From NCBI RefSeq assembly GCF_026340305.1, contig NZ_JAPEPI010000001.1, positions 4,216,001 through 4,280,000 of the forward strand: 64,000 nt of DNA. The letters run 5' to 3'. Origin of the DNA: Streptomyces sp. NBC_01381 (GTDB taxonomy: Bacteria > Actinomycetota > Actinomycetes > Streptomycetales > Streptomycetaceae). The translations under genes were made by a program, and so were the position numbers. This document shows, in pieces, positions 42,003 to 51,141 of the stretch (positions within the stretch are counted from its first letter, which is position 1; the number at the start of each line of letters is the position of its first letter). The notes beneath the pieces are model-generated. The model had not been told where the DNA came from and ran no database searches. It saw only the letters and a program-made list of their open reading frames with translations.

Positions 42003-43004
42003 TCACTGCCCCGCCCCTCCGATCCCCTGAAACGCCTCCAGGATCCGCTCCGCTGCCGACGTCGCCGTCAACGTCCCCTCCCGCACACCCTGTTCAAGGC
42101 CAGGGGCCAGCAGCCGTACCTCCGCATGGGCGCGGAGGCGGTCCAGGAGTTCGTCCTGGACCATGGTCCAGGTCCAGTCGACCTGCTGGTCGCGCCGCTT
42201 GGCGGACAGGCGGCCCGTGGAGTCCAGGAGCGTGCGGTGCTGTTCCAGGCGGTCCCAGACCTCGTCCAGGCCGCTGGACTCCCGCGCGCTGCAGCTGAGC
42301 ACCGGGGGAGTCCATGCCGCGTCCGCCGGGTGCATCAGGCGTAGCGCGCCCGCCAGTTCACGGGCCGCCGAGCGGGCGTCCCGTTCGTGCGGGCCGTCCG
42401 CCTTGTTGATCGCGAGGACGTCCGCGAGTTCCAGGACGCCCTTCTTGATGCCCTGGAGCTGGTCGCCGGTGCGGGCCAGACTGAGCAGCAGGAAGGAGTC
42501 GACCATGTTCGCGACGGCCGTCTCCGACTGGCCCACGCCTACGGTCTCCACCAGGACCACGTCGTAGCCTGCCGCCTCCATCACCACGATCGACTCGCGC
42601 GTCGCCTTCGCGACACCGCCGAGCGTCCCGGCGGTCGGGGACGGGCGCACGAACGCGGACGGGTCCACCGCGAGGCGTTCCATCCTTGTCTTGTCGCCGA
42701 GGATGGAGCCGCCCGTACGGGTCGAAGACGGGTCGACGGCGAGCACCGCGACCCGGTGGCCGAGACCCGTCAGCATCGTGCCGAGCGCGTCGATGAACGT
42801 GGACTTGCCCACGCCCGGCACCCCGCTGATGCCGATCCGCCGCGCCCGCCCGCTGTGCGGGAGCAGTTGCGTCAGCAACTCCTGGGCGAGGGACCGGTGT
42901 TGGGGTCTGGTCGACTCGACGAGTGTGATCGCGCGGGCGATCTGTGCCCGCTTCCCGTCGAGTACGCCCTTGACGTACGTGTCGATGTCGATCGTCGGGG
43001 CCAT
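42003..43004 (-). CDS. meaB: MeaB, methylmalonyl-CoA mutase-associated GTPase
   Basis: A 333-residue G3E GTPase. The P-loop is GVPGVGKSTFIDALG (near residue 60), a switch region is VLAVDPSSTRTGGSILGD, VETVGVGQSETAV lies near 150 and the guanine-specificity motif NKAD near 200. It protects methylmalonyl-CoA mutase and helps load adenosylcobalamin. It lies 12 bases downstream of mutB, in the expected operon. The C-terminal helical arm (AEVRLLAPGLEQGVREGTLT) supports dimerisation. Confidence 0.96.
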   Translation of the reverse strand: MAPTIDIDTYVKGVLDGKRAQIARAITLVESTRPQHRSLAQELLTQLLPHSGRARRIGISGVPGVGKSTFIDALGTMLTGLGHRVAVLAVDPSSTRTGGSILGDKTRMERLAVDPSAFVRPSPTAGTLGGVAKATRESIVVMEAAGYDVVLVETVGVGQSETAVANMVDSFLLLSLARTGDQLQGIKKGVLELADVLAINKADGPHERDARSAARELAGALRLMHPADAAWTPPVLSCSARESSGLDEVWDRLEQHRTLLDSTGRLSAKRRDQQVDWTWTMVQDELLDRLRAHAEVRLLAPGLEQGVREGTLTATSAAERILEAFQGIGGAGQ

Positions 43005-43016
43005 CGGCTCACCGGC

Positions 43017-45218
43017 TCACAGCTCGTGGCCGAGATCGGCCGCAAGTCGTTTCACCAGGTCGTACGCCGCATCCGGGATCACCGTGCCGGGCGGGAAGAC
43101 GGCCGCCGCGCCCATTTCGAGGAGCGTCGGCACATCTTGCGGCGGGATCACGCCGCCCACGACGATCATGATGTCCTCGCGGCCCTCGGCGGCGAGCTCG
43201 GTGCGCAGCGCCGGTACGAGGGTCAGGTGCCCCGCCGCCAGTGAGGAGACGCCGACGATGTGCACGTCCGCCTCCACGGCCTGGCGCGCGACCTCGGCCG
43301 GGGTCTGGAAGAGCGGGCCGACATCCACGTCGAAGCCGAGGTCGGCGAAGGCGGTGGCGATGACCTTCTGGCCGCGGTCATGGCCGTCCTGGCCCATCTT
43401 GGCGACCAGGATGCGCGGCCGGCGCCCCTCGGCCTCTTCGAAGGACTCGACGAGCGTACGGGTGCGCTCCACGGACGGGGACGAGCCTGCTTCGGTGCGG
43501 TACACACCGGAGATCGTACGGATCTGGCCCGCGTGGCGGCCATACGTGGCCTCCAGGGCGTCCGAGATCTCGCCGACGGTCGCCTTGGCGCGGGCCGCGT
43601 CGACCGCCAGTGCGAGGAGGTTGCCCTCCAGGCCCGGACCGGGGGCCCGCTCGGCCGCCGCCGTCAGTGCCCGCAGCGCGTCCTGGCAGGCCGCCTCGTC
43701 GCGCTCCTCGCGCAGCCGCTTCAACTTGGCGATCTGCTGGCTGCGTACGGACGAGTTGTCGACCTTCAGGACGTCGATCTGCTCGTCCGTCTCCACGCGG
43801 TACTTGTTGACGCCGATGACCGGCTGGCGTCCGGAGTCGATCCGCGCCTGGGTGCGGGCCGCGGCCTCCTCGACGCGCAGCTTCGGGATGCCCGCGTCGA
43901 TGGCCTTGGCCATGCCGCCGGCCGCCTCGACCTCCTCGATGTGCTGCCAGGCGCGGCGCGCCAGGTCGTGCGTGAGCTTCTCGACGTAGGCGCTGCCGCC
44001 CCACGGGTCGATGGTCCGCGTCGTGCCCGACTCCTGCTGGATGAGCAGCTGGGTGTTGCGGGCGATGCGTGCGGAGAAGTCGGTCGGCAGGGCGAGCGCC
44101 TCGTCCAGGGCGTTCGTGTGCAGCGACTGGGTGTGGCCCTGGGTCGCCGCCATCGCCTCGACGCACGTACGCGTGACGTTGTTGAACACGTCCTGCGCGG
44201 TGAGCGACCAGCCGGAGGTCTGCGAATGGGTGCGCAGGGAGAGCGACTTGGCGTTCTTCGGGTCGAACTGCTTGACCAGCTTCGCCCACAGGAGGCGCGC
44301 CGCGCGGAGCTTGGCGACCTCCATGAAGAAGTTCATGCCGATCGCCCAGAAGAAGGAGAGCCGCGGCGCGAACGCGTCGACGTCCAGGCCCGCTTCCTGT
44401 CCCGCCCGCAGGTACTCCACGCCGTCGGCGAGGGTGTACGCAAGCTCCAAGTCGGCCGTCGCACCCGCCTCTTGGATGTGATAGCCGGAGATCGAGATGG
44501 AGTTGTAGCGCGGCATCTTCTGCGAGGTGTACGCGAAGATGTCGGAGATGATCCGCATCGAGGGCTTGGGCGGATAGATGTAGGTGTTGCGGACCATGAA
44601 CTCTTTGAGAATGTCGTTCTGGATGGTCCCGGCCAGCTTCTCGGGCGGTACGCCCTGTTCCTCGGCGGCCACGATGTAGAGGGCGAGTACGGGAAGCACC
44701 GCGCCGTTCATCGTCATCGACACCGTCATCTTGTCCAGCGGGATGCCGTCGAAGAGCTGACGCATGTCGTAGATCGAGTCGATCGCGACGCCCGCCATGC
44801 CGACGTCGCCCGTCACGCGCGGGTGGTCGCTGTCATAGCCGCGGTGCGTCGGCAGGTCGAAGGCGACCGAAAGGCCCTTCTGCCCTGCCGCGAGGTTGCG
44901 GCGGTAGAAGGCGTTGGACTCCTCGGCCGTGGAGAAGCCCGCGTACTGCCGGATCGTCCAGGGCTGGTTGACGTACATCGTGGGGTAGGGGCCGCGCAGA
45001 TACGGCGCCACACCCGGATACGTCTGAAGGAAGTCGAGGCCCTCCAGGTCGGCGCCCGTGTACAGCGGCTTGACCGCGATGCCTTCCGGGGTCTCCCACA
45101 GGAGGTCGTCGTCGGCCTTGCCCGAGGACTCCTTGACGGCGCTGCGCCACTGGTCCTTGGAGACCTCGGAGGGAGCCTCCGAGGTCAGGTCGACACCGGA
45201 GAAGTCGGGGATCCGCAT
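43017..45218 (-). CDS. mutB: Methylmalonyl-CoA mutase large (catalytic) subunit
   Basis: A 733-residue enzyme interconverting methylmalonyl-CoA and succinyl-CoA. The TIM-barrel part has YRGPYPTMYVNQPWTIRQYAGFST-like substrate residues near 75-97 and RTHSQTSGWSLT near 330. The B12 domain has the lower-ligand His in DGHDRG near residue 608, a SSLAAGH loop near residue 655 and a GG near 685. It supplies methylmalonyl-CoA for polyketide synthesis or removes propionate. Its ATG overlaps the mutA TAA by one base (TAATG). Confidence 0.97.
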   Translation of the reverse strand: MRIPDFSGVDLTSEAPSEVSKDQWRSAVKESSGKADDDLLWETPEGIAVKPLYTGADLEGLDFLQTYPGVAPYLRGPYPTMYVNQPWTIRQYAGFSTAEESNAFYRRNLAAGQKGLSVAFDLPTHRGYDSDHPRVTGDVGMAGVAIDSIYDMRQLFDGIPLDKMTVSMTMNGAVLPVLALYIVAAEEQGVPPEKLAGTIQNDILKEFMVRNTYIYPPKPSMRIISDIFAYTSQKMPRYNSISISGYHIQEAGATADLELAYTLADGVEYLRAGQEAGLDVDAFAPRLSFFWAIGMNFFMEVAKLRAARLLWAKLVKQFDPKNAKSLSLRTHSQTSGWSLTAQDVFNNVTRTCVEAMAATQGHTQSLHTNALDEALALPTDFSARIARNTQLLIQQESGTTRTIDPWGGSAYVEKLTHDLARRAWQHIEEVEAAGGMAKAIDAGIPKLRVEEAAARTQARIDSGRQPVIGVNKYRVETDEQIDVLKVDNSSVRSQQIAKLKRLREERDEAACQDALRALTAAAERAPGPGLEGNLLALAVDAARAKATVGEISDALEATYGRHAGQIRTISGVYRTEAGSSPSVERTRTLVESFEEAEGRRPRILVAKMGQDGHDRGQKVIATAFADLGFDVDVGPLFQTPAEVARQAVEADVHIVGVSSLAAGHLTLVPALRTELAAEGREDIMIVVGGVIPPQDVPTLLEMGAAAVFPPGTVIPDAAYDLVKRLAADLGHEL

Positions 45219-47068
45219 TACGCCACTCCCATGTGGTCGAGGGTGGAGGAGAGCACGGACACGGCGTCACAGCCCGCGAAGACGTACGCGTCGACGGCTT
45301 TGTGCTCGGCGGGGCGTCCGGCAAGGAACACCCTTTGCGCGCCTGCCGACTTGAGCGCATCGGCGACCGCTTCGGCCTGCTCCTCGTAGAGCCCGTCGCT
45401 GGAACAGAGGCACGCCACCGTCGCGCCGCTGGCCTTGAACGCCTCGGCGGCCGACGTCGCATCCACCGACACCGGGTCGTGGACGGCTTCGATGCCGCCG
45501 GCCTGGAAGAGGTTGGAGGCGAACGAAGCCCGCGCGGTGTGCGCGGCGGCGGGGCCGAGCGCGGCGAGGAACACGCGGGGGCGGGCCCCGGTCGCCGCGA
45601 GGTGCGCGTCCGAACGGGCGCGCAGCGCTTCGTACGCCTCGTCGCGGCGCACGCGCGGCAGCCCGCCCGACGGCTCCGCGGGGGAGGCCTCGCGCTCGAC
45701 CGGACGCTCCGTCAGATTCGGGAACTCGCTGACACCGGTGATCGGTTCACGCCGCGTGGCGAGCTTCTTGCTGCGCTTGGCCCAGGTCGCCGCGAGGCGC
45801 TCGCCGACCAGGCCGGAGCGCAGGGCCGCGGCCTGGCCGCCCGCGCCCTCGATCTCCTGGAAGAACTCCCAGGCTGCGTGGGCGAGTTCGTCCGTGAGCC
45901 GCTCCACGTACCAGGAGCCGCCCGCCGGGTCGATCACCCGGGCCAGATGCGACTCCTCCAGGAGGATCGTCGACGTGTTGCGGGCGATACGGCGCGCGAA
46001 GGCGTCCGGCAGGCCCAGCGAGTGGTCGAACGGCAGGACGGTCACGGCGTCGGCGCCACCGACACCCCCGCCGAGGCAGGCCACCGTCGTCCGCAGCATG
46101 TTCACCCACGGATCACGGCGCGACATCATCACCGGCGACGTCACGGCGTGCTGCCGCTGGGCACCGGCCTGCGGAGCACCGCAGACCTCGGCCACCCGCG
46201 CCCACAGGCGCCGCGCGGCACGCAGCTTGGCGATGGTCAGGAACTGGTCGGCGGTGGCCGCGTACCGGAACTCCAGCTGGGCGCAGGCCGCTTCGACCGA
46301 GAGCCCGGCGTCGGTCAGCTCGCGCAGGTAGGCCACGCCCGTGGCCAGGGAGGCGCCGAGCTCCTGCGCGGCCGAGCCGCCCGCCTCGTGGTACGGCAGG
46401 GCGTCCACGGCCAGCGCCCGCAGGTTCGGGTACCGCTGCCCGCAGACGCGGGCCAGTTCGACGGCGGCCGCGGCGTCGAGCCGCTCACCGGTGCGCGCCT
46501 CGTGCCCGAGCGGGTCCGCGCCCAGGGTGCCGTGCGCCGTGTCCTCGGCGATGCCGCGCTCCTCGTACAGACGGAACAACTCACGTGCGGCGGGCTCGAA
46601 TTCGGCGCCCGCGTCCAGGGCGACGGGGGCCAGGTCGAGAAAGACGCCGTCGAGCGCCCGGGCGAGTCCGGACACCGCAAGCGCGCCTGCACCCACGCCG
46701 AGCCAGAGCGACGTGACGCCGTTCTCCAGGTCCGCGAGCACCGTCTCGTTGGAGCGCGCCGGGTCCGTGGTCGCGTGCCGCTGGCGTACGTCCCAGCCGG
46801 ACGCGGCAGTGCCCGCGGCTCCACCGCCCCGGACAAAGGGGGCGAAACCCGGGTAGCCGGCGTCGGGCGCGGCTTCTCGGGCGGTGTACAAGGGGCGGGT
46901 GCTGAGCCCGTCCTCGAGCGCGGTGGACAGCGCTTCCTCGGCGGCCGATCCCGATACGTCCTTACCCGATTTGCGCAGTACGCCTTCCACCAGGCGCTGC
47001 CACTGCTCATGGGTCGCATCAGGGAACTCGGCGGCCAGCGAAAGCCCGTCGTCAGGCAGGACCGTCAT
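45218..47068 (-). CDS. mutA: Methylmalonyl-CoA mutase small subunit
   Basis: A 616-residue partner of MutB, homologous to it but not catalytic: the B12-binding histidine motif is degenerate (ALGPAAAHTARASFASNLFQ). It stabilises the heterodimer. ATG 47068 is chosen over ATG 47074 because a TAGCAT -10 element ends exactly 7 bases before it and there is no Shine-Dalgarno. Operon order is mutA-mutB-meaB. Confidence 0.93.
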   Translation of the reverse strand: MTVLPDDGLSLAAEFPDATHEQWQRLVEGVLRKSGKDVSGSAAEEALSTALEDGLSTRPLYTAREAAPDAGYPGFAPFVRGGGAAGTAASGWDVRQRHATTDPARSNETVLADLENGVTSLWLGVGAGALAVSGLARALDGVFLDLAPVALDAGAEFEPAARELFRLYEERGIAEDTAHGTLGADPLGHEARTGERLDAAAAVELARVCGQRYPNLRALAVDALPYHEAGGSAAQELGASLATGVAYLRELTDAGLSVEAACAQLEFRYAATADQFLTIAKLRAARRLWARVAEVCGAPQAGAQRQHAVTSPVMMSRRDPWVNMLRTTVACLGGGVGGADAVTVLPFDHSLGLPDAFARRIARNTSTILLEESHLARVIDPAGGSWYVERLTDELAHAAWEFFQEIEGAGGQAAALRSGLVGERLAATWAKRSKKLATRREPITGVSEFPNLTERPVEREASPAEPSGGLPRVRRDEAYEALRARSDAHLAATGARPRVFLAALGPAAAHTARASFASNLFQAGGIEAVHDPVSVDATSAAEAFKASGATVACLCSSDGLYEEQAEAVADALKSAGAQRVFLAGRPAEHKAVDAYVFAGCDAVSVLSSTLDHMGVA

Positions 47069-47075
47069 GGGCATG

Positions 47076-47081
47076 ATGCTA
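47076..47081 (-). promoter_or_regulatory. -10 element TAGCAT, 7 bases before mutA ATG 47068
   Basis: A TANNNT hexamer with exactly 7 bases to ATG 47068. ATG 47074 overlaps the spacer, so leaderless initiation favours the second ATG. Confidence 0.55.
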
Positions 47082-47228
47082 GGGCGGAATCCCTGGCACT
47101 CGGTGCCGGGTAGGGCTGTGACCTTGACCTCTTCCGAACTCTCTTGATCTCAAACGAGCGGACGGCTACGGCGGAGGGCGCCTCTGACCGGCGCATACGC
47201 GTCCCGCGGCGCCCCTCGCGCCCCTCGG

Positions 47229-47831
47229 CTAGTCGAGCCCGGACGCCCTGAAAACTGCTTCGGCTCTGTCATGTTCGACGCGCTCCGCGATCCGGCGCAG
47301 CGCCGTCGCCCCGCACAGCAGCGATCCACGCTCGGTGGACGTCCGGGCGCCGTCCTCCACGAGACGCCACAGCGGCGGATTGGCGATCAGTACGTCGGGG
47401 TCGAGCACGACCTGACCGCCGGAGGCGTCCCGCAGGACGAGGCGCGGCGCGATGCCGTCGTCGCGGCGCACGGCGACGAGGCCGTCGAGCCGGACGGACC
47501 GCCGCCGGAGCAGGCCGCGGGAGACCAGGACCTCCGGGCGGGCCCTGACGCGCGGCGGTGTCAGGACGGCGAAGAGCAGCGCGGCCAGGCCGAGCCACAG
47601 GAGCGCGCCCCGGACGTCGAGCCGGCCGGTCGCCGCGTCGAGCACCAGGAGCAGCCCGAAGAGCAGCGCGCCGCATCCCGCGGCGGAGCGGGCGTCACCG
47701 GCCCAGGTGCGGTCGTGCGTCCACGGGGTGTGCGTCCACGGGGCGTGCGTGCGCGGGTCGTGCTCCGTGAGGCGGGGAGCCGTGGGGCCACCGGGGGTGC
47801 GCCGTGCGGGGCGCGTCATGCGTCGGGCCAT
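47229..47831 (-). CDS. Putative PH-like membrane protein
   Basis: A 200-residue protein with two transmembrane segments at about 45-85 and a C-terminal domain that looks like a bacterial PH fold (EVLVSRGLLRRRSVRLDGLV, IAPRLVLRDASGGQVVLDPD). The N-terminus is Pro/Thr/His-rich with a small TH-APWTHTPWTH repeat. Function is unknown. It precedes mutA but a mutA promoter lies between, so cotranscription is not required. Confidence 0.7.
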   Translation of the reverse strand: MARRMTRPARRTPGGPTAPRLTEHDPRTHAPWTHTPWTHDRTWAGDARSAAGCGALLFGLLLVLDAATGRLDVRGALLWLGLAALLFAVLTPPRVRARPEVLVSRGLLRRRSVRLDGLVAVRRDDGIAPRLVLRDASGGQVVLDPDVLIANPPLWRLVEDGARTSTERGSLLCGATALRRIAERVEHDRAEAVFRASGLD

Positions 47832-47989
47832 GAGGCGACGCTAGGGGCGTCACAGGACCAGGTGCTCCGCCGCGCCCGACCCTTGACGCGCCACTGACGG
47901 CGCACCCGGCCATGTTGACGACCGCCTGACGGCGGGGCTGCCGGTGACGTGGTGGACGTACTCGCGCTGGGGCCCTTCAGTCGGCGTCT

Positions 47990-48814
47990 TCAAGCGGTGG
48001 CGGTGTGGCCGACCAGCAGGTCCGCGAGTTTGCTGAGGCGCTTGACGGTGCGGTCCTCCGTGGCGGCCGCGGCCGGCTCGACCCGCTCTTCACGGTCGTA
48101 GTACGCGCCGTTGACGATCTCCGTCGCCGGGTCGCACAGCCGCACCACATGCGCCGCGCCCTGCGCCGGGGACACGCCCTCGTTGGCGTACAACGACATC
48201 AGCGCTGTCTCGCACACGCCGGGGTGCACCGAGACCGCCGTGACGCGCGGGTCCGAAGCGAAGACCGTGAGCGCAAGCTGCGACTGGGCGTACGCGGCGA
48301 GGCGCGAGTAACGGCGGGCGCGGTTCGGGTCGTTCCACTGGATGGACGCCGTGCGGTGCAGCGAGGACGATACGTTGACGATGCGGCCGATGCGGCCACC
48401 GGGGCCGGTCGTGAGCGCGGGCTCAAGGAGGCCGGTGAGCAGGTAGTGCGCGAGGAAGTTCACCTGGAAGGCGATCTCGTTGCCGTCCGGGGTGATGGTG
48501 TGCCGCTCCGGGGCTGCCATGCCCGCGTTGTTCACCAGCACGTCCAGCCGCGGGTGTTCGGCCACGACGCGGTGCGCCAGGCGCTCGACCTCGTCGAGGC
48601 GGGTGAAGTCGGCGGCGAACGCGCGGAGCCGGTCGGCGTCGATGCCGGCGGTGGCGACGAGGCGGTCGGCCGCCGCCTGCGCGTCATCGGCGGTGCGGCC
48701 GTGCACCAGCACGGTGGCGCCGCGTTCGGCGAGGAGCCGAGCGGTCTCGTGGCCGATCCCGGAGGTGGCTCCGGTGATCAGGACGGTCCGTCCGGACAGG
48801 GGTGCAGAAGGCAT
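47990..48814 (-). CDS. SDR-family protein with a substituted catalytic lysine
   Basis: A 274-residue classical-type SDR. TGATSGIGHETARLL lies near residue 14, NNAGMAAP near 94 and NVSSSLH near 147. The catalytic Tyr sits in YAQSQLAL near residue 174, where relatives have YxxxK, so Lys is Gln here. The sequence is otherwise close to retinol-dehydrogenase-like SDRs. Loss of the Lys usually abolishes catalysis, so it may be inactive or work by another mechanism. ATG 48814 has AGGAA upstream. Confidence 0.88.
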   Translation of the reverse strand: MPSAPLSGRTVLITGATSGIGHETARLLAERGATVLVHGRTADDAQAAADRLVATAGIDADRLRAFAADFTRLDEVERLAHRVVAEHPRLDVLVNNAGMAAPERHTITPDGNEIAFQVNFLAHYLLTGLLEPALTTGPGGRIGRIVNVSSSLHRTASIQWNDPNRARRYSRLAAYAQSQLALTVFASDPRVTAVSVHPGVCETALMSLYANEGVSPAQGAAHVVRLCDPATEIVNGAYYDREERVEPAAAATEDRTVKRLSKLADLLVGHTATA

Positions 48815-49204
48815 GGTCTTGTTCCTGGGGTTCGTGATGGTTCGTGAGGACTCGAGAGTGGGCGCGCACGCCAGGCGGCCCCCGGTGGGGGCTGTGCGTG
48901 TGCGGAGGCGCGGGCAACGCGCAGGCCGCGTATGGCCGTTGGGAGAGGTGCGGTGTCAGCGCACCGTCGGGTGAACAGCGCGCGGAACCGGCACCGCCGT
49001 ATGAGGCGGCCGGTCGTCACGGCGCGAGAAGCTGTTCACGTCCCTCATCCAACCGGCGGGCCGCCCGCGCCTCAAGAGGACGGCGTGGTCCTTGATGAGG
49101 CTCTGACGGGCGCTCGCGTTCCTCTTCGCGGATGCTTGAGGGAAGCCTTGACGGGAAGCTCACCGCGACGGTGACGGAGGCTGCTCCGAGGAGGAGAGAG
49201 AGCG
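48815..49204. other. 390-bp divergent intergenic region
   Basis: Between the SDR (-) and DHFR-like (+) genes. I see no convincing small gene; the short frames are Arg-rich shadows. It holds no strong promoter or dyad that I can defend, apart from the GGAGGAGAGAG ribosome-binding site before ATG 49205. Confidence 0.5.
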
Positions 49205-49825
49205 ATGACCGAACGCAGGGGCAGGGTGATCTGCGACCTCACGATCTCCGCCGACGGGTACTCGGCCGGGCTCGACCAGACCGAGGAACGCCCGTTCGGC
49301 GCCGATGGCGGCGACGGCTGGGGCGACAAGCTGCACGCCTGGATGTTCGAGACGGCGGAGGAGAACCGGGCCGAGGTCGACCAGCTGGGCGCGGCCAAGG
49401 CGTTCATCATGGGCCGCAACATGTTCGGCCCCGTGCGCGGCGCGTGGGACCGGAAGTGGGACGGCTGGTGGGGCGACGATCCGCCGTTCCACGCCCCGGT
49501 CTTCGTCCTCACCCACCACGCGCGCGAGCCGCAGCCGATGGACGGCGGCACGACGTACCACTTCGTCATCGACGGAATCGAGTCGGCACTGGCCCAGGCG
49601 CGGGCGGTGGCCGGGGACGGCGAGATCACGGTCGCGGGCGGCGCGACCACCGTCAACCAGTACCTCGCCGCCGGCCTGATCGACGAGCTGCGGCTGCACA
49701 TCGTGCCGCTCACGCTCGGCGCCGGTACGCGGCTGTTCGAGGGCGTCCCGCCGCTGAAACTCGAACAGGTGACGTCGCGGGCAGCGAGCCTGGTCACGCA
49801 CGTGACCTACCGCGTGCTGTCCTGA
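49205..49825 (+). CDS. Dihydrofolate-reductase-like (RibD C-terminal) family protein
   Basis: A 206-residue protein of the RibD-C/DHFR-like fold common in Streptomyces. RVICDLTISADGYSAGLDQT starts it, with AKAFIMGRNMFG near residue 65 and an NADPH-type loop EITVAGGATTVNQYLAAGLID near residue 140. It is not the folate-pathway enzyme by sequence; substrate unknown. ATG 49205 has GGAGGAGAG just upstream. Its last 19 bases overlap the convergent VOC gene. Confidence 0.88.
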   Translation: MTERRGRVICDLTISADGYSAGLDQTEERPFGADGGDGWGDKLHAWMFETAEENRAEVDQLGAAKAFIMGRNMFGPVRGAWDRKWDGWWGDDPPFHAPVFVLTHHAREPQPMDGGTTYHFVIDGIESALAQARAVAGDGEITVAGGATTVNQYLAAGLIDELRLHIVPLTLGAGTRLFEGVPPLKLEQVTSRAASLVTHVTYRVLS

Positions 49826-50226
49826 GCCGGAAGGGCGTGCGGTCGGACGGGGTTGATCCGGCGGCGCAGGAGGCAGGATTCATTGCCTTCCGGATCGGCA
49901 AGGACGTGCCAGCTCTCGGTGCCGGTCTGGCCGACGTCTGCGGGCCTTGCGCCGAGCGCGAGCAGCCGCTCCAGCTCGGCGTCCTGATCGCGGTCGGTGG
50001 CGTTGACGTCGATGTGCAGGGGGAGCTTGCCGGCCCGCGGGTCGCTGCTGGGACTGAGGACGAGCGTGGGCTGCGGGCCGCCGAAGCCGACGTCGGGCGG
50101 CCCGATCTCGATGCTTCCGTCGCCCTCGCGGCCGAGTTCCACGTAGCCGAGCACCTCGCTCCAGAATGCGGCGAGGTGCTCGGGGTCGGCGCAGTCGAGG
50201 ATCAGTTCACTGATGCGGCATGCCAT
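49807..50226 (-). CDS. VOC-family (glyoxalase-like) protein
   Basis: A 139-residue VOC protein. ACRISELILDCADPEHLAAF starts it, with LPLHIDVNATDRDQDAEL near residue 70 and HVLADPEGNESCLL near 112. ATG 50226 is chosen because TACACT lies 6 bases upstream; a longer frame to 50316 is unsupported. Role unknown. Confidence 0.85.
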   Translation of the reverse strand: MACRISELILDCADPEHLAAFWSEVLGYVELGREGDGSIEIGPPDVGFGGPQPTLVLSPSSDPRAGKLPLHIDVNATDRDQDAELERLLALGARPADVGQTGTESWHVLADPEGNESCLLRRRINPVRPHALPAQDSTR

Positions 50227-50232
50227 GCCGGG

Positions 50233-50238
50233 AGTGTA
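50233..50238 (-). promoter_or_regulatory. -10 element TACACT, 6 bases before ATG 50226
   Basis: A TANNNT hexamer with no Shine-Dalgarno between it and the VOC start; predicted leaderless message. Confidence 0.45.
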
Positions 50239-50257
50239 CGTATACGTCCCGTCGTGG

Positions 50258-51133
50258 CTAGGCGCCCCGGAACCGGTCCCGGAACACCGGGAGCCGCTGG
50301 AAACCGGCCGACTCATAGGTGGCGACGGCGCCGGAGTTGCGGCTCGGGGTGGCGACGAGCGCGCTCGACGAGCCCAGCTCCTGGAGTGCGGCCGCCGCGG
50401 CGACGGTGATCGCCTTGCCGTGACCGTGACCGCGATGTTCCGCGTGCACGCCCATCGGCTCCAGCACCCCGGGCCTGCCCGTACCGGCCGACCAGACCGT
50501 CACCGTCGCCACTGCGGCGCCCTGCTCGTCGTACGTGACCAGACACCGGGCGTCGGCGTACGGCAATCCGGCCGCCATCGCCCGCCAGCGCTCCTCGGTG
50601 AACGTAGACCCGCGGAACGCCGCCCGCTGCACGGCGGCCCTCACATGTGCCTGCTCCGGCCCGATCACCTCGATCCGCACGCCGGGGTCGCTCACCGGCT
50701 CCGTGAGGTCGCGGCGCAGCGGCGTCCACGGCTCGTCGGTGCCCCAGCCGTGGTCGGACAGCAGATCGTGGACCAGCGCGCCCGCCGGCGCGTCGACTGC
50801 CACCTTCCCCTCTCCCAGCACGCCGCGCTCCGGCCCGGTCACGTCCTCGACCAGCCGCCGCGCCAGCTCCTCGTCGCGCAGCGCGTCCGGCGCGATCGCC
50901 AGCCGCAGCAGCTCGGGCTCGTCGAGGAGACCGGCGGCGAGGATCCGTCCGCCCCGGCTCCATGTCCGGACCGCCGCGGCCGTAGCCTGCGCACCGAACC
51001 GCCAGAACCAGCCCAGGTCCCCCGGATGCAGCTGCATCGGCGCCCCGTCGCACTGCCACTCCCGCAGCACGCCCACCACCTCGCCAAGACCGTCAACGCC
51101 CGGCGTACCCAACATCATTGGCATGATTGGCAT
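50258..51133 (-). CDS. GNAT-family acetyltransferase
   Basis: A 291-residue protein with a N-terminal about 150-residue partner region and a C-terminal GNAT domain. The acetyl-CoA loop is GVHAEHRGHGHGKAITVAA near residue 232, and ATPSRNSGAVATYESAGF ends the fold. ATG 51133 is used; ATGs at 51124 and 51118 are possible. An apparent 522-residue frame running through the EamA gene is a shadow. It lies 8 bases after the EamA stop, so the two are an operon. Confidence 0.85.
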   Translation of the reverse strand: MPIMPMMLGTPGVDGLGEVVGVLREWQCDGAPMQLHPGDLGWFWRFGAQATAAAVRTWSRGGRILAAGLLDEPELLRLAIAPDALRDEELARRLVEDVTGPERGVLGEGKVAVDAPAGALVHDLLSDHGWGTDEPWTPLRRDLTEPVSDPGVRIEVIGPEQAHVRAAVQRAAFRGSTFTEERWRAMAAGLPYADARCLVTYDEQGAAVATVTVWSAGTGRPGVLEPMGVHAEHRGHGHGKAITVAAAAALQELGSSSALVATPSRNSGAVATYESAGFQRLPVFRDRFRGA

Positions 51134-51141
51134 ATCCCCGA

